Below are positions 9,634-17,806 of a stretch of 22,634 nucleotides of DNA, piece after piece. The stretch spans positions 1 through 22,634 of the forward strand of contig NZ_JAVHLH010000012.1 of NCBI RefSeq assembly GCF_031082345.1, in the 5' to 3' direction. The notes beneath the pieces are model-generated. The model was not told the DNA's origin, did no database searches, and worked only from the letters and a program-made list of their open reading frames with translations. Origin of the DNA: Brevundimonas sp. (GTDB lineage: Bacteria > Pseudomonadota > Alphaproteobacteria > Caulobacterales > Caulobacteraceae). The position numbers and the translations under genes are program-made. Positions within the stretch are counted from its first letter, which is position 1, and each line of letters opens with the position of its first letter.

Positions 9634-10611
9634 TCAAAGCACGAAACACTGTCCGTCATCGGCGACGGTGACTGTCCCCGACCAGCGCGCGGCGATCTGC
9701 GCCAGCCCTTCCTCCAGCCGGTCAAGCGAGCGATTCATATTGTGCGAGAGCACCAACCGGCGCGGCGCGATGTTCACGGCCATGGCCCCGATTCCGTGCG
9801 GCGGGCGGTAAAGGCCGATCGGCTGGCCCTCGCCCTCGGGAATGACGTGGTGCGCGACCAACAGGTCGGGCGCCAGGCCCGCGGTTTCGCGGTCGAAGCC
9901 GGTCGACATGGCGCTCTGATCGGCCGCCAGCACGATCGTGCGGCCCTTGGCATCGATCCTGTAGGCCAGCGTCGGGATCAAGCCGTGGTCGACCGGGATC
10001 GCGGTCACCGACAAGGCGTCGCCAAGCGCGATACGCCAGGTCGGGGCCCCCACAGGGTCGCTCGCATCAACCTCGCGAATGTCCAGCACGCGGCGGCCGT
10101 CGGCGCCGGTGAGATAACCCCCGAGGTAGCTCCAGGCGCCACGCTCCCCGTCGAACTGCGCGGTGATGAAGCCTGCGGCGCCGGGAAAGGGCGCCGCGGC
10201 GGCGGGGCCGATGAACAGCAAGGGGTCCTGCGAGGCCTCGAAGCTGCCCGAGTTGAGAATGCCCGCCAGCCCGGCGCTGTGATCGCCATGGAAATGGCTC
10301 AGCGCGATGGCCTTGAGGTCGCTGACCTTGAGGCCCGCCTCCCCAAAGCGGATGAAGCTGCCGGGCCCTGCGTCGACAAGCAGCTGTGCGCGCCCGTCGA
10401 TCCATATCGCATAACTGGTCCCGGCGCGTGAGCCTTCGGCGATTGGCCCGCCCGAGCCGAGCACCTGCAAGCCGACCTCTGCGGCGCGGCAGAGGGCCGC
10501 TCCGGCAGCTGCGGGCGTCGGTTCGGACGCGGCCGCTTCAACCGTAGCGCCTGCGGTGGCCAAGGCGGCTACAGCCCAGATGCTGCGCCAAGTCAGTGAA
10601 TGCTCTGGCAT
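9634..10611 (-). CDS. Exported metallo-beta-lactamase-fold hydrolase
   Basis: A 325-residue MBL-fold protein. A signal peptide covers about residues 1-28. The metal motif is SHFHGDH (H106, H108, D110, H111), with later ligands probable in PVDHG, LAADQS and the near-terminal LSHNMN. The overall pattern resembles RNase Z or arylsulfatase (AtsA)-like hydrolases rather than true beta-lactamases, and with a leader it should act in the periplasm on a small ester or similar substrate. ATG 10611 follows AGGAG. It lies 112 nt upstream of the kinase start and 279 nt downstream of the sigma-factor operon, with no clear promoter. The link to its neighbours is unknown. Confidence 0.85.
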   Translation of the reverse strand: MPEHSLTWRSIWAVAALATAGATVEAAASEPTPAAAGAALCRAAEVGLQVLGSGGPIAEGSRAGTSYAIWIDGRAQLLVDAGPGSFIRFGEAGLKVSDLKAIALSHFHGDHSAGLAGILNSGSFEASQDPLLFIGPAAAAPFPGAAGFITAQFDGERGAWSYLGGYLTGADGRRVLDIREVDASDPVGAPTWRIALGDALSVTAIPVDHGLIPTLAYRIDAKGRTIVLAADQSAMSTGFDRETAGLAPDLLVAHHVIPEGEGQPIGLYRPPHGIGAMAVNIAPRRLVLSHNMNRSLDRLEEGLAQIAARWSGTVTVADDGQCFVL

Positions 10612-10890
10612 GGGAAAACTCCTGTTGGCTCGGTTCGAGCGAGTTGCTCGATCCTCAAAGTCAGGTCCTTAGGCCTGCAGATGTGGTTTGACGGGGTCAC
10701 CCTTCAGCGATCGCCGAACAGTTGAACACATCCCCCGCCCACCGCCGGGTCTCCGGCGTCGCGAACCCCCAGCATGGAACGGCCATGCAACGTACCGACT
10801 GCAACCCCCTGCTCCCCGCCGAGGTTACAGCGAAGCAGCAGCTCAGGCGCGATGGGTGGACCTGCCGTGGTTCGGATCGCGCGTCCGGGA
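10612..10890. other. 279-bp intergenic stretch with an orphan SigF -35-like element
   Basis: No convincing gene was found. On the minus strand CTGTAACC (10830-10823) copies the -35 of the SigF-type promoters, but the bases 14-16 nt further on are not CGAA, so it is not a complete promoter by this consensus. A ribosome site for the downstream hydrolase gene lies at its left edge. Its right edge holds half of the hairpin at 10884-10903. Confidence 0.4.
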
Positions 10891-10903
10891 TCAGGATCCC
10901 GGA
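10884..10903 (-). terminator. Perfect hairpin at the end of the sigma-factor operon
   Basis: TCCGGGATC (10884-10892) and GATCCCGGA (10895-10903) form a 9-bp perfect repeat with a 2-base centre, spanning the stop codon of the last gene. No T run follows on the minus strand, so termination strength is uncertain. It may instead be an RNA 3' protective structure. Confidence 0.4.
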
Positions 10904-11130
10904 TTCTGGAGATGCATACGCGCGGTCACGGCCCCATGGGTGCTCACCAGATAGGGAACCATATAGGTCAGGAGCGCCTTCGCTAAATTGACCGACCCCT
11001 GACTGAACAGGAAGTCGCCCTGGTTGATCAGCGTGAGTGCGGTGCCCACGACAAGCGAGACCCGTATGGCCATCCGGACAACGGCGGGGGACCGGGCATG
11101 GCGGAAAAAACTCTTCGTGGATTCCGACAT
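10891..11130 (-). CDS. nrtS: Small membrane protein of the NrtS (nitrate/nitrite transporter) family
   Basis: A 79-residue protein with two hydrophobic segments. The pattern VVGTALTLINQGD followed by LTYMVPYLVSTHGAV is characteristic of the short NrtS family, associated with nitrate or nitrite transport. ATG 11130 lies 2 nt beyond the stop of the anti-sigma gene, so it is the third gene of the sigma-factor operon. A longer in-frame extension upstream has no matching features and overlaps the anti-sigma gene. Why a nitrate-type transporter should share a sigma factor operon is unclear, and its role here could differ. Family recognition is by motif only. Confidence 0.75.
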   Translation of the reverse strand: MSESTKSFFRHARSPAVVRMAIRVSLVVGTALTLINQGDFLFSQGSVNLAKALLTYMVPYLVSTHGAVTARMHLQNPGS

Positions 11131-11132
11131 GG

Positions 11133-11774
11133 TCACCAGCGCAGCAGGTAACGCCCGGCAGCGGCGCCGATCAGGCCCGCGATCAATATGCCCAGCGTGT
11201 ACCAGGTGGCCATAAAGGAGGCCGTGCCCTCCTGGCAGTAGAGCCCATAGGCGCTGGCCGACAGGGCGCCCGAGACCAGTCCTGCTGCAAAGCCTGCCAA
11301 GGTAGGCCGACCGGGCGCCAACCGGCGCGCGGCCAGGAAGATAAAGGGGCCCGCCGCAAGGCTGATCGCCCCCACCCTGAGCGTGCACGAACGCCAGGAC
11401 TGTCCGAGCCAGGCCTCAACATGCGACGCCCCTGACAGGGACGCCTGCTCCACGCCGACTACAGCCAGGATCATGATGAAGGTTGCCGCCAGCCCGATCA
11501 GCGGCAGACGGATCGGGGCGCCGGGCTGGCCCAGACGCAGCAAGAGCAGGGCGCCGAAGCCGGCGATGGAAAGCGTGTAGACCTGACGCATCAGGAAGGC
11601 GGGCTCGTCGAAGACGGCCCACAAGTCCGGTCGCAGGCCGAGGGTCAGCCACACGACCGCCGCTGCGGCCAGGAGTCCGAGCCCGGCGCAGCAGGCGACG
11701 CGCCGCCCCGCGCGTCCGGCGGGAATGCGCCGGACGTCGCCGGCGAGGCTCTCGATCAGGTCATCAGTATTCAC
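11133..11774 (-). CDS. nrsF: NrsF-type membrane anti-sigma factor (DUF1109)
   Basis: A 213-residue polytopic protein with six predicted transmembrane helices and a short cytoplasmic N-terminus (MNTDDLIESLAGDVRRI), the DUF1109/NrsF signature. NrsF holds SigF at the membrane until metal stress, sensed through two conserved cysteines. Here C130 (WRSCTLRV) and C180 (GLYCQEGT) sit almost exactly where I recall C131 and C181 of the Caulobacter protein. Two further cysteines (C28 and C29) lie at the start of TM1. Its ATG overlaps the sigma factor gene end by 11 nt, giving coupled translation and matched amounts. Identification is strong from topology, cysteines and operon position. Confidence 0.92.
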   Translation of the reverse strand: MNTDDLIESLAGDVRRIPAGRAGRRVACCAGLGLLAAAAVVWLTLGLRPDLWAVFDEPAFLMRQVYTLSIAGFGALLLLRLGQPGAPIRLPLIGLAATFIMILAVVGVEQASLSGASHVEAWLGQSWRSCTLRVGAISLAAGPFIFLAARRLAPGRPTLAGFAAGLVSGALSASAYGLYCQEGTASFMATWYTLGILIAGLIGAAAGRYLLRW

Positions 11775-12303
11775 GGTCGGACACTCGTTTCATCAGGGCC
11801 TTCATGGCGCGATGCAGGCTAACCTTGGCCGCGCCCTCGGTCATGCCGGCGCGCTCGCCGGCCTCGGCCAGGCTGAATCCCGACAACCGCACATCTTCGA
11901 TCAGGGCCCGCTGTTTGGGCGCCGCTGTCTCGAGCAGCCTTTCAAGATCTTGGCGGACAGCGCCGTCCTCGACGCCATCCTGGAAATCCACAAGATCGTC
12001 GACCAGCGGCACGAATTTGGCCCGACCCGACTTACGCAGCTGATCAATCAGCTTGTAGCGGGCGATGGTGAAGCACCAGGACGTCACGGGGTCCGCGCGC
12101 CGCCAGGTCTCTCTCTTCGCATGGATGGCCAGCAGCGCGTCTTGCACCAGGTCCTCGACGTCGGCGTCGCCATAGAATTGACGACGGTTGAAATAGGCAT
12201 AAAGGGCCGGGCGCAGGAGCTTGAGAAACTCGCGCCAGGCCGGGGCCTCGCCATCGAGCCCCGCGATCATGAGCGGCTTCAGCCGTGCTTCCAGCGTCTT
12301 CAC
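11764..12303 (-). CDS. sigF: ECF sigma factor, SigF-like
   Basis: A 179-residue ECF sigma factor. Region 2 covers about residues 22-92, with DVEDLVQDALLAIH (49-61) and SWCFTIARYKLIDQLR (75-90). Region 4 covers about 118-172, with the helix-turn-helix LSGFSLAEAGERAGMTEGAA. It pairs with the NrsF-type anti-sigma factor that overlaps its 3' end and is transcribed from its own SigF-type promoter, so it should be autoregulated. The start is uncertain. GTG 12303 keeps the conserved ARLKPLMIAGLDGEA block but lies only 12 nt past the -10, giving an almost leaderless mRNA. ATG 12270 (residue 12) lies 45 nt past the -10, like all other units here. The function is clear either way. Confidence 0.93.
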   Translation of the reverse strand: MKTLEARLKPLMIAGLDGEAPAWREFLKLLRPALYAYFNRRQFYGDADVEDLVQDALLAIHAKRETWRRADPVTSWCFTIARYKLIDQLRKSGRAKFVPLVDDLVDFQDGVEDGAVRQDLERLLETAAPKQRALIEDVRLSGFSLAEAGERAGMTEGAAKVSLHRAMKALMKRVSDREY

Positions 12304-12315
12304 ACAGCCCCCTCA

Positions 12316-12340
12316 TTCGGACACGCGCCCGTTTGGTTAC
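12316..12340 (-). promoter_or_regulatory. SigF-type autoregulatory promoter of the sigF-nrsF-nrtS operon
   Basis: Minus strand: GTAACC (12340-12335), 15 nt, CGAA (12319-12316), continuing TGAGGGG as in the first bufferin promoter at 16-19. It is back to back with the TonB receptor promoter. The closeness to the GTG at 12303 raises the start question noted for sigF. Confidence 0.78.
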
Positions 12341-12373
12341 AGCGCCCATCCACTGGCTCTGGCGAGCGCATCT

Positions 12374-12398
12374 GTAACCAACCCCGCCGCCGGGCGAA
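12374..12398 (+). promoter_or_regulatory. SigF-type promoter for the TonB receptor operon
   Basis: GTAACC (12374-12379), 15 nt, CGAA (12395-12398), then TAGG, as at 4651 and 4722. The receptor ATG at 12448 is 49 nt beyond the -10. The element is divergent from the sigF promoter, with 33 bp between the two -35 boxes. Confidence 0.8.
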
Positions 12399-12447
12399 TA
12401 GGTCGGACCCAGCGGCTCAGCTGCCATGATCTAGACCCGGAACCTCC

Positions 12448-14841
12448 ATGTTGTCACTCGCCGTCCTCGCCCTGGTTCATGCCCAGGAGCCTGGCGATCC
12501 CACCGCCCAGCTTTCCGAAATCATCGTGACCGGCTCGCGACTGCCCTCGCGGACCGCGACGGAATCTCCCGCGCCCATCGACGTGCTGAGCCGCGAGGAC
12601 CTGGTCTCCACCGGCGCGGTGGGCGACGAGCTCGGCCAGGCGATCAGCGTGCTGGCTCCCTCGTTCAACTTCCCCCGCCAGTCGAACTCCGGCACCTCGG
12701 ATCATATTCGCGCGGGCCAGCTGCGCGGCCTCAGCCCCGACCAGACCCTGGTGCTGGTCAACGGACGGCGTCGTCACCCCTCGGCCATCGTGAACACCGA
12801 GACCAAGATCGGTCGCGGCACGGCGGCCGTCGACCTCAACACCATTCCGCTGGGGGCCGTGGCCCGGGTCGAGGTCCTGCGCGACGGGGCCGGGGCGGTC
12901 TATGGCTCCGACGCCATCGCCGGCGTCATCAACGTCATCCTCGACGAGCGCCCGTCCGGTTTCGAGATCTCGACCAGCTACGGCTTCCACCGCACTAACG
13001 TCGGTCCCATCGACCAGACCCTTACTGATGGTGAGACCTTCACCCTCTCGGCCTCCGGCGGCACGACCCTCGGCGACGGCGGTTTCCTGCGGGGCGGCGT
13101 CGACTATCGCGACCGCAACGCGACCAATCGCGCCGGCTTCGATCAGATCCCGTTCTTCATCGCCCCCACTCCGGCCAACCTCGCCCTCGCGGGCCGGCGC
13201 AACTACGCCGAGGGCGATCCCGCGGTCGAGGCCGTCAATCTGTGGATCAACGCCGCGGTCCCGCTCGCCGACGGCGAGCTCTACGGCTTCGGCACGGTCG
13301 GTCAGAGCGACAGCGAGGGTGCAACCTTCTTCCGCTATCCCGACGGCTCCGACAATCTGACCGCGCTCTATCCGAATGGCTTCCTGCCGATCACGACGGG
13401 CGAGGACGACGACCTTGGCCTGACCGCGGGTTGGCGGGCGCCGGTCGGCCCCTGGGCGGCGGATCTCAGCCTGACCTACGGCCGCAACGAGTTCACCTAT
13501 GGCGTTCGCAACAGCCTCAACGCCTCGCTCGGCGCTTCCTCGCCGCGGGAATTCCGGTCCGGGACCTATGTCTTCGACCAGACCAGCGCGAACCTGGACC
13601 TGACGCGCGCGATCCGCCTTGGCGGCGTGGACGCCGAGCTGGCGACCGGTCTGGAATACCGCAACGAAAACTACGAGACCCGCGCCGGCGAGGCGGCCTC
13701 CTACGCCGCGGGCGGCTTGCCGCTGGCGATCGGCGCCCAGGGCGCGCCGGGCCTCAGCCCCGAGGATGAGCGATCCGCCTCACGCGATGTCGGGGGCGCC
13801 TACCTCGAGATCGGCCTGCGGCCGACCGACCGCCTGCTGGTCGAGGCCGCCGTCCGAGCAGAGACCTACAGCGATTTCGGCGAGACCCTGACCGGCAAGC
13901 TGGCCGGCTCCTACGCCGTGACGCCGGACATTCACCTGCGCGGCGCGGTGTCCAACAGCGTGCGCGCGCCCTTCCTCGGTCAGGTCGCCTTCACCGACCG
14001 GACGGTCAATTTCGGGGCCGGCGGAACGCTCGCCAGCACCCGCACCCTGCCCGTCGCGGACCCCATCGCCCGCGCGCTCGGCGCGGAGGATCTGCGCGAG
14101 GAACGCGCCTTCAACCTGTCGGCGGGCCTGACCGCCGAGCCCCTGCCCGGCCTGACACTGTCGCTCGACGCCTTCCGCATCGAGGTCGACGACCGCATCA
14201 CCCTGTCCGACCGCTTCTTCGGACCGGCGCTCGAGGCCTTCGTCCAGGCCCAGCCGGGCGGCGCCGGCCTGCAGTCCGTGCGCTTCTTCACCAATGCGGT
14301 GGACACCGAGACGGAGGGCTTCGACGCCGTGGCGCAGTGGCGCCTCCCGCTCGCCGCCGGCCAGCTGACCCTGGGCGCCGCCTACAGCTATGCCCGGACC
14401 GACATCGTCGGCTTCACGGACACGCCCGCGGCCCTGACGGCCCTGGACCCTGCCTTCCGGCTCATCGGGGTCGAGGAGATCAACACGCTCGAGGAGGCCG
14501 CCCCGAAATGGAAGGCGCTCGTCTCCGCGGAATGGAGCACAGAGCGCTATCGTCTGCTCGGCCGTCTCAACGGCTATGGCTCGACGGTGCGGGTGTTCAA
14601 CTTCGGCGGCGGGTTCGAGCCGCGCCAGGAGTATGGCGCCGAAACCAGTCTCGACCTCGAAGGGTCGGTAGACCTGACCTCGGCGCTGACGCTGACCGCC
14701 GGGGTCTCGAACGCCCTCGACAACTACCCCGACCGGTCGAGCGCCGACATCAACTATTTCGGCAACCTGCCCTACGACATCCTGTCTCCGGTGGGGATCA
14801 ACGGCCGGTATCTCTACACCCGACTGACGGCGAGGTTCTGA
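12448..14841 (+). CDS. TonB-dependent outer-membrane receptor
   Basis: A 797-residue TonB-dependent receptor. A short signal peptide covers about residues 1-13 (LALVHAQE). The N-terminal plug is at about 25-155, with EIIVTGSRLP, DQTLVLVNGRRRHP and VEVLRDGAGAVYGSDAIAGVINV. A 22-strand barrel follows, ending in aromatic F797, the usual outer-membrane C-terminus. No signal-transducer extension is present, so it does not itself signal to a sigma factor. The first 150 residues contain no cysteine and no histidine cluster that would reveal a metal ligand. The substrate is unknown; a siderophore, metallophore or peptide-metal complex is possible given the SigF-type promoter. Its TGA overlaps the next ATG by one base. 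Confidence 0.93.
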   Translation: MLSLAVLALVHAQEPGDPTAQLSEIIVTGSRLPSRTATESPAPIDVLSREDLVSTGAVGDELGQAISVLAPSFNFPRQSNSGTSDHIRAGQLRGLSPDQTLVLVNGRRRHPSAIVNTETKIGRGTAAVDLNTIPLGAVARVEVLRDGAGAVYGSDAIAGVINVILDERPSGFEISTSYGFHRTNVGPIDQTLTDGETFTLSASGGTTLGDGGFLRGGVDYRDRNATNRAGFDQIPFFIAPTPANLALAGRRNYAEGDPAVEAVNLWINAAVPLADGELYGFGTVGQSDSEGATFFRYPDGSDNLTALYPNGFLPITTGEDDDLGLTAGWRAPVGPWAADLSLTYGRNEFTYGVRNSLNASLGASSPREFRSGTYVFDQTSANLDLTRAIRLGGVDAELATGLEYRNENYETRAGEAASYAAGGLPLAIGAQGAPGLSPEDERSASRDVGGAYLEIGLRPTDRLLVEAAVRAETYSDFGETLTGKLAGSYAVTPDIHLRGAVSNSVRAPFLGQVAFTDRTVNFGAGGTLASTRTLPVADPIARALGAEDLREERAFNLSAGLTAEPLPGLTLSLDAFRIEVDDRITLSDRFFGPALEAFVQAQPGGAGLQSVRFFTNAVDTETEGFDAVAQWRLPLAAGQLTLGAAYSYARTDIVGFTDTPAALTALDPAFRLIGVEEINTLEEAAPKWKALVSAEWSTERYRLLGRLNGYGSTVRVFNFGGGFEPRQEYGAETSLDLEGSVDLTSALTLTAGVSNALDNYPDRSSADINYFGNLPYDILSPVGINGRYLYTRLTARF

Positions 14842-15659
14842 TGCGCGAGTTCTCAAGACGCGGCCTTCTGGTCGGCGGCGCGGCCGCCCTCCTGGCGTCC
14901 CCGGTCCTCGCCCAGAGCGTGTCCGGATTCGCCGCCAATCGTGCGGGAAGCGGAACCGCGGACCACAGCGCCTTCGACGGTCTGCTCTCGCGGCGCGCCC
15001 GCAACTCCCGGGACGGCGTGGTGCGCGTGGACTATGCGGGCTGGAGGGCTTCGGCCTCCGATCGCGCGGCCCTGAAGGCCTATATCGCCGCCCTGTCGAG
15101 GATGAGCCCGCTCAACCTGACCCGGCCCGAACAGTTCGCTTTCTGGGCCAATCTGTACAATGCGGTGACCATCGACGTCGTGCTCGACGCCTGGCCGGTC
15201 CGCTCGATCCGCGACATCCGCTCGGGCCTCATCCCCGGACCGTGGAAACGCAAGTCGGCGACAGTCGCCGGGGTGGACCTGTCGCTGGACGACATCGAAC
15301 ACAACATCCTGCGCAAGGGCTGGACCGAGCCGCGTGTGCACTATGCGGTCAACTGCGCCTCTTACAGCTGCCCGAACCTGCCGCTGCGCGCGGTCCGCGG
15401 GGCCACGCTCGGTCCGGCGCTCGACGCCGCCGCGCGCGCCTATGTGAACCACGCCCGCGCCGTGCGTTTCGACGGGGACGCCCTCGTCGTCTCATCGATC
15501 TATGAGTGGTACGCGGACGACTTCGGAGGCTCCGACGCCCGCGTCATCGCCCACCTGGCCCGGTACGCCGCCGCTCCGCTCAGGGCCCGGCTCCAGGCCG
15601 CGACGCGGATTGACCGAAGCGTCTACGACTGGTCGCTCAACGCCACCCCCGCGAGCTAG
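14841..15659 (+). CDS. DUF547 exported protein with Tat-like signal
   Basis: A 272-residue protein. The leader SRRGLLVGGAAALLASPVLAQS looks like a twin-arginine signal (residues 5-25). The mature part is DUF547: FWANLYNAVTIDVVL (about 95-110) and the hallmark HYAVNCASYSCPNLPL near residue 170, which holds two cysteines. The biochemical role of DUF547 is not established; the conserved Cys and His residues suggest thiol chemistry or metal binding. The start is fused to the receptor stop (TGATG), so the two are translationally coupled. It is followed 4 nt later by the VTT protein. Family assignment is confident, function open. Confidence 0.85.
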   Translation: MREFSRRGLLVGGAAALLASPVLAQSVSGFAANRAGSGTADHSAFDGLLSRRARNSRDGVVRVDYAGWRASASDRAALKAYIAALSRMSPLNLTRPEQFAFWANLYNAVTIDVVLDAWPVRSIRDIRSGLIPGPWKRKSATVAGVDLSLDDIEHNILRKGWTEPRVHYAVNCASYSCPNLPLRAVRGATLGPALDAAARAYVNHARAVRFDGDALVVSSIYEWYADDFGGSDARVIAHLARYAAAPLRARLQAATRIDRSVYDWSLNATPAS

Positions 15660-15663
15660 CCGC

Positions 15664-16380
15664 ATGGCCTTCCTCAAACGTTACGGGCTTCTCGCCCTGC
15701 TGGTCATCGCCGTGATCGCCGTCTTCGCCAGCGGCGCCCCCCGATACCTGAGCCTCGACGCACTCCGGACCCACGAGGCGACCCTTCGGGGTTATATCGA
15801 CGCCAATCTGGCTCTGGCCCTGCTCGCCTTCATGCTCGTCTATGCCGTCGCCACGGCGGTCAGCTTTCCGGGCGCCGTCATCCTGACCCTGGCGGGCGGA
15901 TATCTGTTCGGGACATGGGTCGGCGGTACGGCGACGGTGATCGGAGCGACCCTCGGGTCCATCGCCGTCTTCTATGTCGTGCAGACCTCGCTGGGCCATG
16001 CCCTCCGGGCGAAGGCCGAAGCGAAGGGCGGAACCCTCAAGAAGGTCATCGACGGCGTTCGGGATGGGGCCTTCGGCTATATCCTGACCCTGCGGCTCAT
16101 TCCCGTAGCCCCCTTCTGGCTGGTCAATGTGGCCGCCGCCCTGGCGAACGCTCCGCTCAGGGCCTACGCCCTTGCGACCCTGTTCGGGATCATGCCGGCG
16201 ACCTTCATCTACAGCGGGATCGGGGCCGGCCTCGACGCACTGATCGCAAGCGGAGACTCGCCCGATCTCGGCGTCATCTTCGACCCGAACGTGCTCCTGC
16301 CGCTGGTCGCCCTCGGCATGCTTTCCTTGGCGACCACCGTCCTCCAACGGCTTCGCGCCAAGTCCGGTAAAGCGTCTTGA
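15664..16380 (+). CDS. TVP38/TMEM64 family membrane protein (VTT domain)
   Basis: A 238-residue integral membrane protein of the VTT (SNARE-associated Golgi, DedA-related) family. A transmembrane helix lies at about 8-27. The VTT core includes FPGAVILTLAGGYLFG, a glycine-rich re-entrant segment, and RLIPVAPFWLVNVAAALANA. A last helix lies near the C-terminus. Relatives are proposed lipid scramblases or transporters in the inner membrane. ATG 15664 gives a normal N-terminus; the frame is open upstream but that part overlaps DUF547. Its TGA overlaps the TTG start of the next gene. VTT proteins are often found next to or fused with flavin disulfide reductases, as here, implying a shared redox task. 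Confidence 0.88.
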   Translation: MAFLKRYGLLALLVIAVIAVFASGAPRYLSLDALRTHEATLRGYIDANLALALLAFMLVYAVATAVSFPGAVILTLAGGYLFGTWVGGTATVIGATLGSIAVFYVVQTSLGHALRAKAEAKGGTLKKVIDGVRDGAFGYILTLRLIPVAPFWLVNVAAALANAPLRAYALATLFGIMPATFIYSGIGAGLDALIASGDSPDLGVIFDPNVLLPLVALGMLSLATTVLQRLRAKSGKAS

Positions 16381-17798
16381 CCAGGAAAATCACCAAAGCC
16401 GACCTCGTCGTCATCGGGGCCGGGTCCGGCGGCCTGTCCGTCGCCGCGGGCGCGGCCCAGCTCGGACTGAAGGTCGTCCTCTTTGAAAAAGGCGAAATGG
16501 GCGGCGACTGCCTCAACTACGGCTGCGTACCGTCCAAAGCCCTGATCGCAGTGGCGGCCGCAGCCCATGAGGCGCGGCACATCGCTCGGCTGGGCGTCGC
16601 GACCGGCCCCGTGTCCGTCGACTTCACCCGGGTCATGGATCACGTGCGCGGGGCCATCGCTGCCATCGCGCCCAACGACAGCCAGGCCCGCTTCGAAGGG
16701 TTCGGCGTGCTGGTCGTGCGCGAGCCCGCCCGGTTCGAGGACGCCCGCACCGTCACAGCCGACAGCATCCGTGTCCGCGCGCGCAAGATCGTCGTCGCCA
16801 CAGGATCGCGCGCCGTCGTCCCTCCGATCGACGGGCTGGACGGCGTGCCCTACCTGACCAATGAATCGATCTTCGACCTGGCGGACCGCCCCGACCGCCT
16901 GATCGTTCTCGGCGGCGGGCCGATCGGGGTGGAACTGGGCCAGGCCTTCCGCCGTCTCGGCTCCGAGGTCGTCCTTGTCGAAGCCGGAACCCTGCTGGGC
17001 CGCGAGGATCCGGACGCATCCGAAGTGGTCGTTCGCCAGCTTCGCGAGGACGGCGTCGAGATCATGGCCGGCTACAAGGCGGTCCGGGTCGAGGCCGGGC
17101 CGATCGTGGTGCTCCAGAAGGACGGCGAGGAGATCCGGATCACGGGCTCCCATCTACTGGTCGCGGTCGGACGCCGCCCCTCACTCGACGGACTGGACCT
17201 GCAAAAGGCCGGCGTCGAAACCGACCGCAACGGCATCATCACGGACCGGGCGTTGCGCAGCAGCAACCCGCGCGTCTTCGCTGTCGGCGACGCCGCCGGG
17301 CGCGGACAGTTCACCCATCTCGCCGGCGCCCATGCCGCCCTGTTCGTCCGCCGCGCGGTGTTCGGCCTGCCCGTCAACGCCGATGATCTGCAGGTTCCGC
17401 GCGTCACCTATGCCGATCCGGAATTGGCCTCGATCGGCCTGGGCGAAGCCGCGGCGCGCGAGCGGCACGGCGATGACGTCCGGATCGAGGTCTTTCCCTT
17501 CAAGGAAAACGACCGGGCCATTGCAGAGAGCGACACGCGCGGCTTCGGCAAGCTGATCACCACCCGCAAGGGCAAGGTGTTGGGCGTCACCCTGGTCGGC
17601 CGCCATGCCGGAGACCACATCCACCTCTGGTCGCTGGTGATGTCGGCGGGCCTCAAGCTCAGCCAGCTCACCGGCATGATCGCGCCCTATCCGACCCGCG
17701 GCGAGGTCAGCAAGCGGCTGGCGGGCCAATGGTATACGCCGGCCCTGTTCTCGACGCGCACCCGGGCGCTTGTCTCAATTCTCAAACGCTTCGCCTGA
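16377..17798 (+). CDS. FAD-dependent pyridine nucleotide-disulfide reductase (mercuric reductase-like)
   Basis: A 473-residue flavoprotein of the class I disulfide reductase family. The FAD fingerprint is VVIGAGSGGLSVAAG (11-25), the redox-active pair is C45 and C50 (GGDCLNYGCVPSKAL), the NAD(P) Rossmann motif is VLGGGPIGVELG, and VFAVGDAAG is the second FAD contact. A dimerisation domain completes it. The C-terminus lacks the His-Glu pair of lipoamide or glutathione reductases and also the vicinal cysteines of MerA, so its substrate is not mercury by the usual mechanism. The start is TTG 16377, overlapping the VTT stop (TTGA). Adjacent VTT and DUF547 genes suggest that it reduces a membrane or periplasmic thiol relay; this is inference. 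Confidence 0.87.
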   Translation: MTRKITKADLVVIGAGSGGLSVAAGAAQLGLKVVLFEKGEMGGDCLNYGCVPSKALIAVAAAAHEARHIARLGVATGPVSVDFTRVMDHVRGAIAAIAPNDSQARFEGFGVLVVREPARFEDARTVTADSIRVRARKIVVATGSRAVVPPIDGLDGVPYLTNESIFDLADRPDRLIVLGGGPIGVELGQAFRRLGSEVVLVEAGTLLGREDPDASEVVVRQLREDGVEIMAGYKAVRVEAGPIVVLQKDGEEIRITGSHLLVAVGRRPSLDGLDLQKAGVETDRNGIITDRALRSSNPRVFAVGDAAGRGQFTHLAGAHAALFVRRAVFGLPVNADDLQVPRVTYADPELASIGLGEAAARERHGDDVRIEVFPFKENDRAIAESDTRGFGKLITTRKGKVLGVTLVGRHAGDHIHLWSLVMSAGLKLSQLTGMIAPYPTRGEVSKRLAGQWYTPALFSTRTRALVSILKRFA

Positions 17799-17806
17799 GC
17801 CGCGCC

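Noticed and set aside
10697..10786. A 29-codon minus-strand frame with two cysteines, downstream of the orphan -35 element
   Set aside because: No ribosome site, no signal-peptide character and no complete promoter; too short to support from sequence alone.
11131..11388. Upstream extension of the NrtS-like protein into the nrsF gene
   Set aside because: The extra 86 residues overlap nrsF in another frame and have no family features; the ATG at 11130 gives the normal NrtS length.
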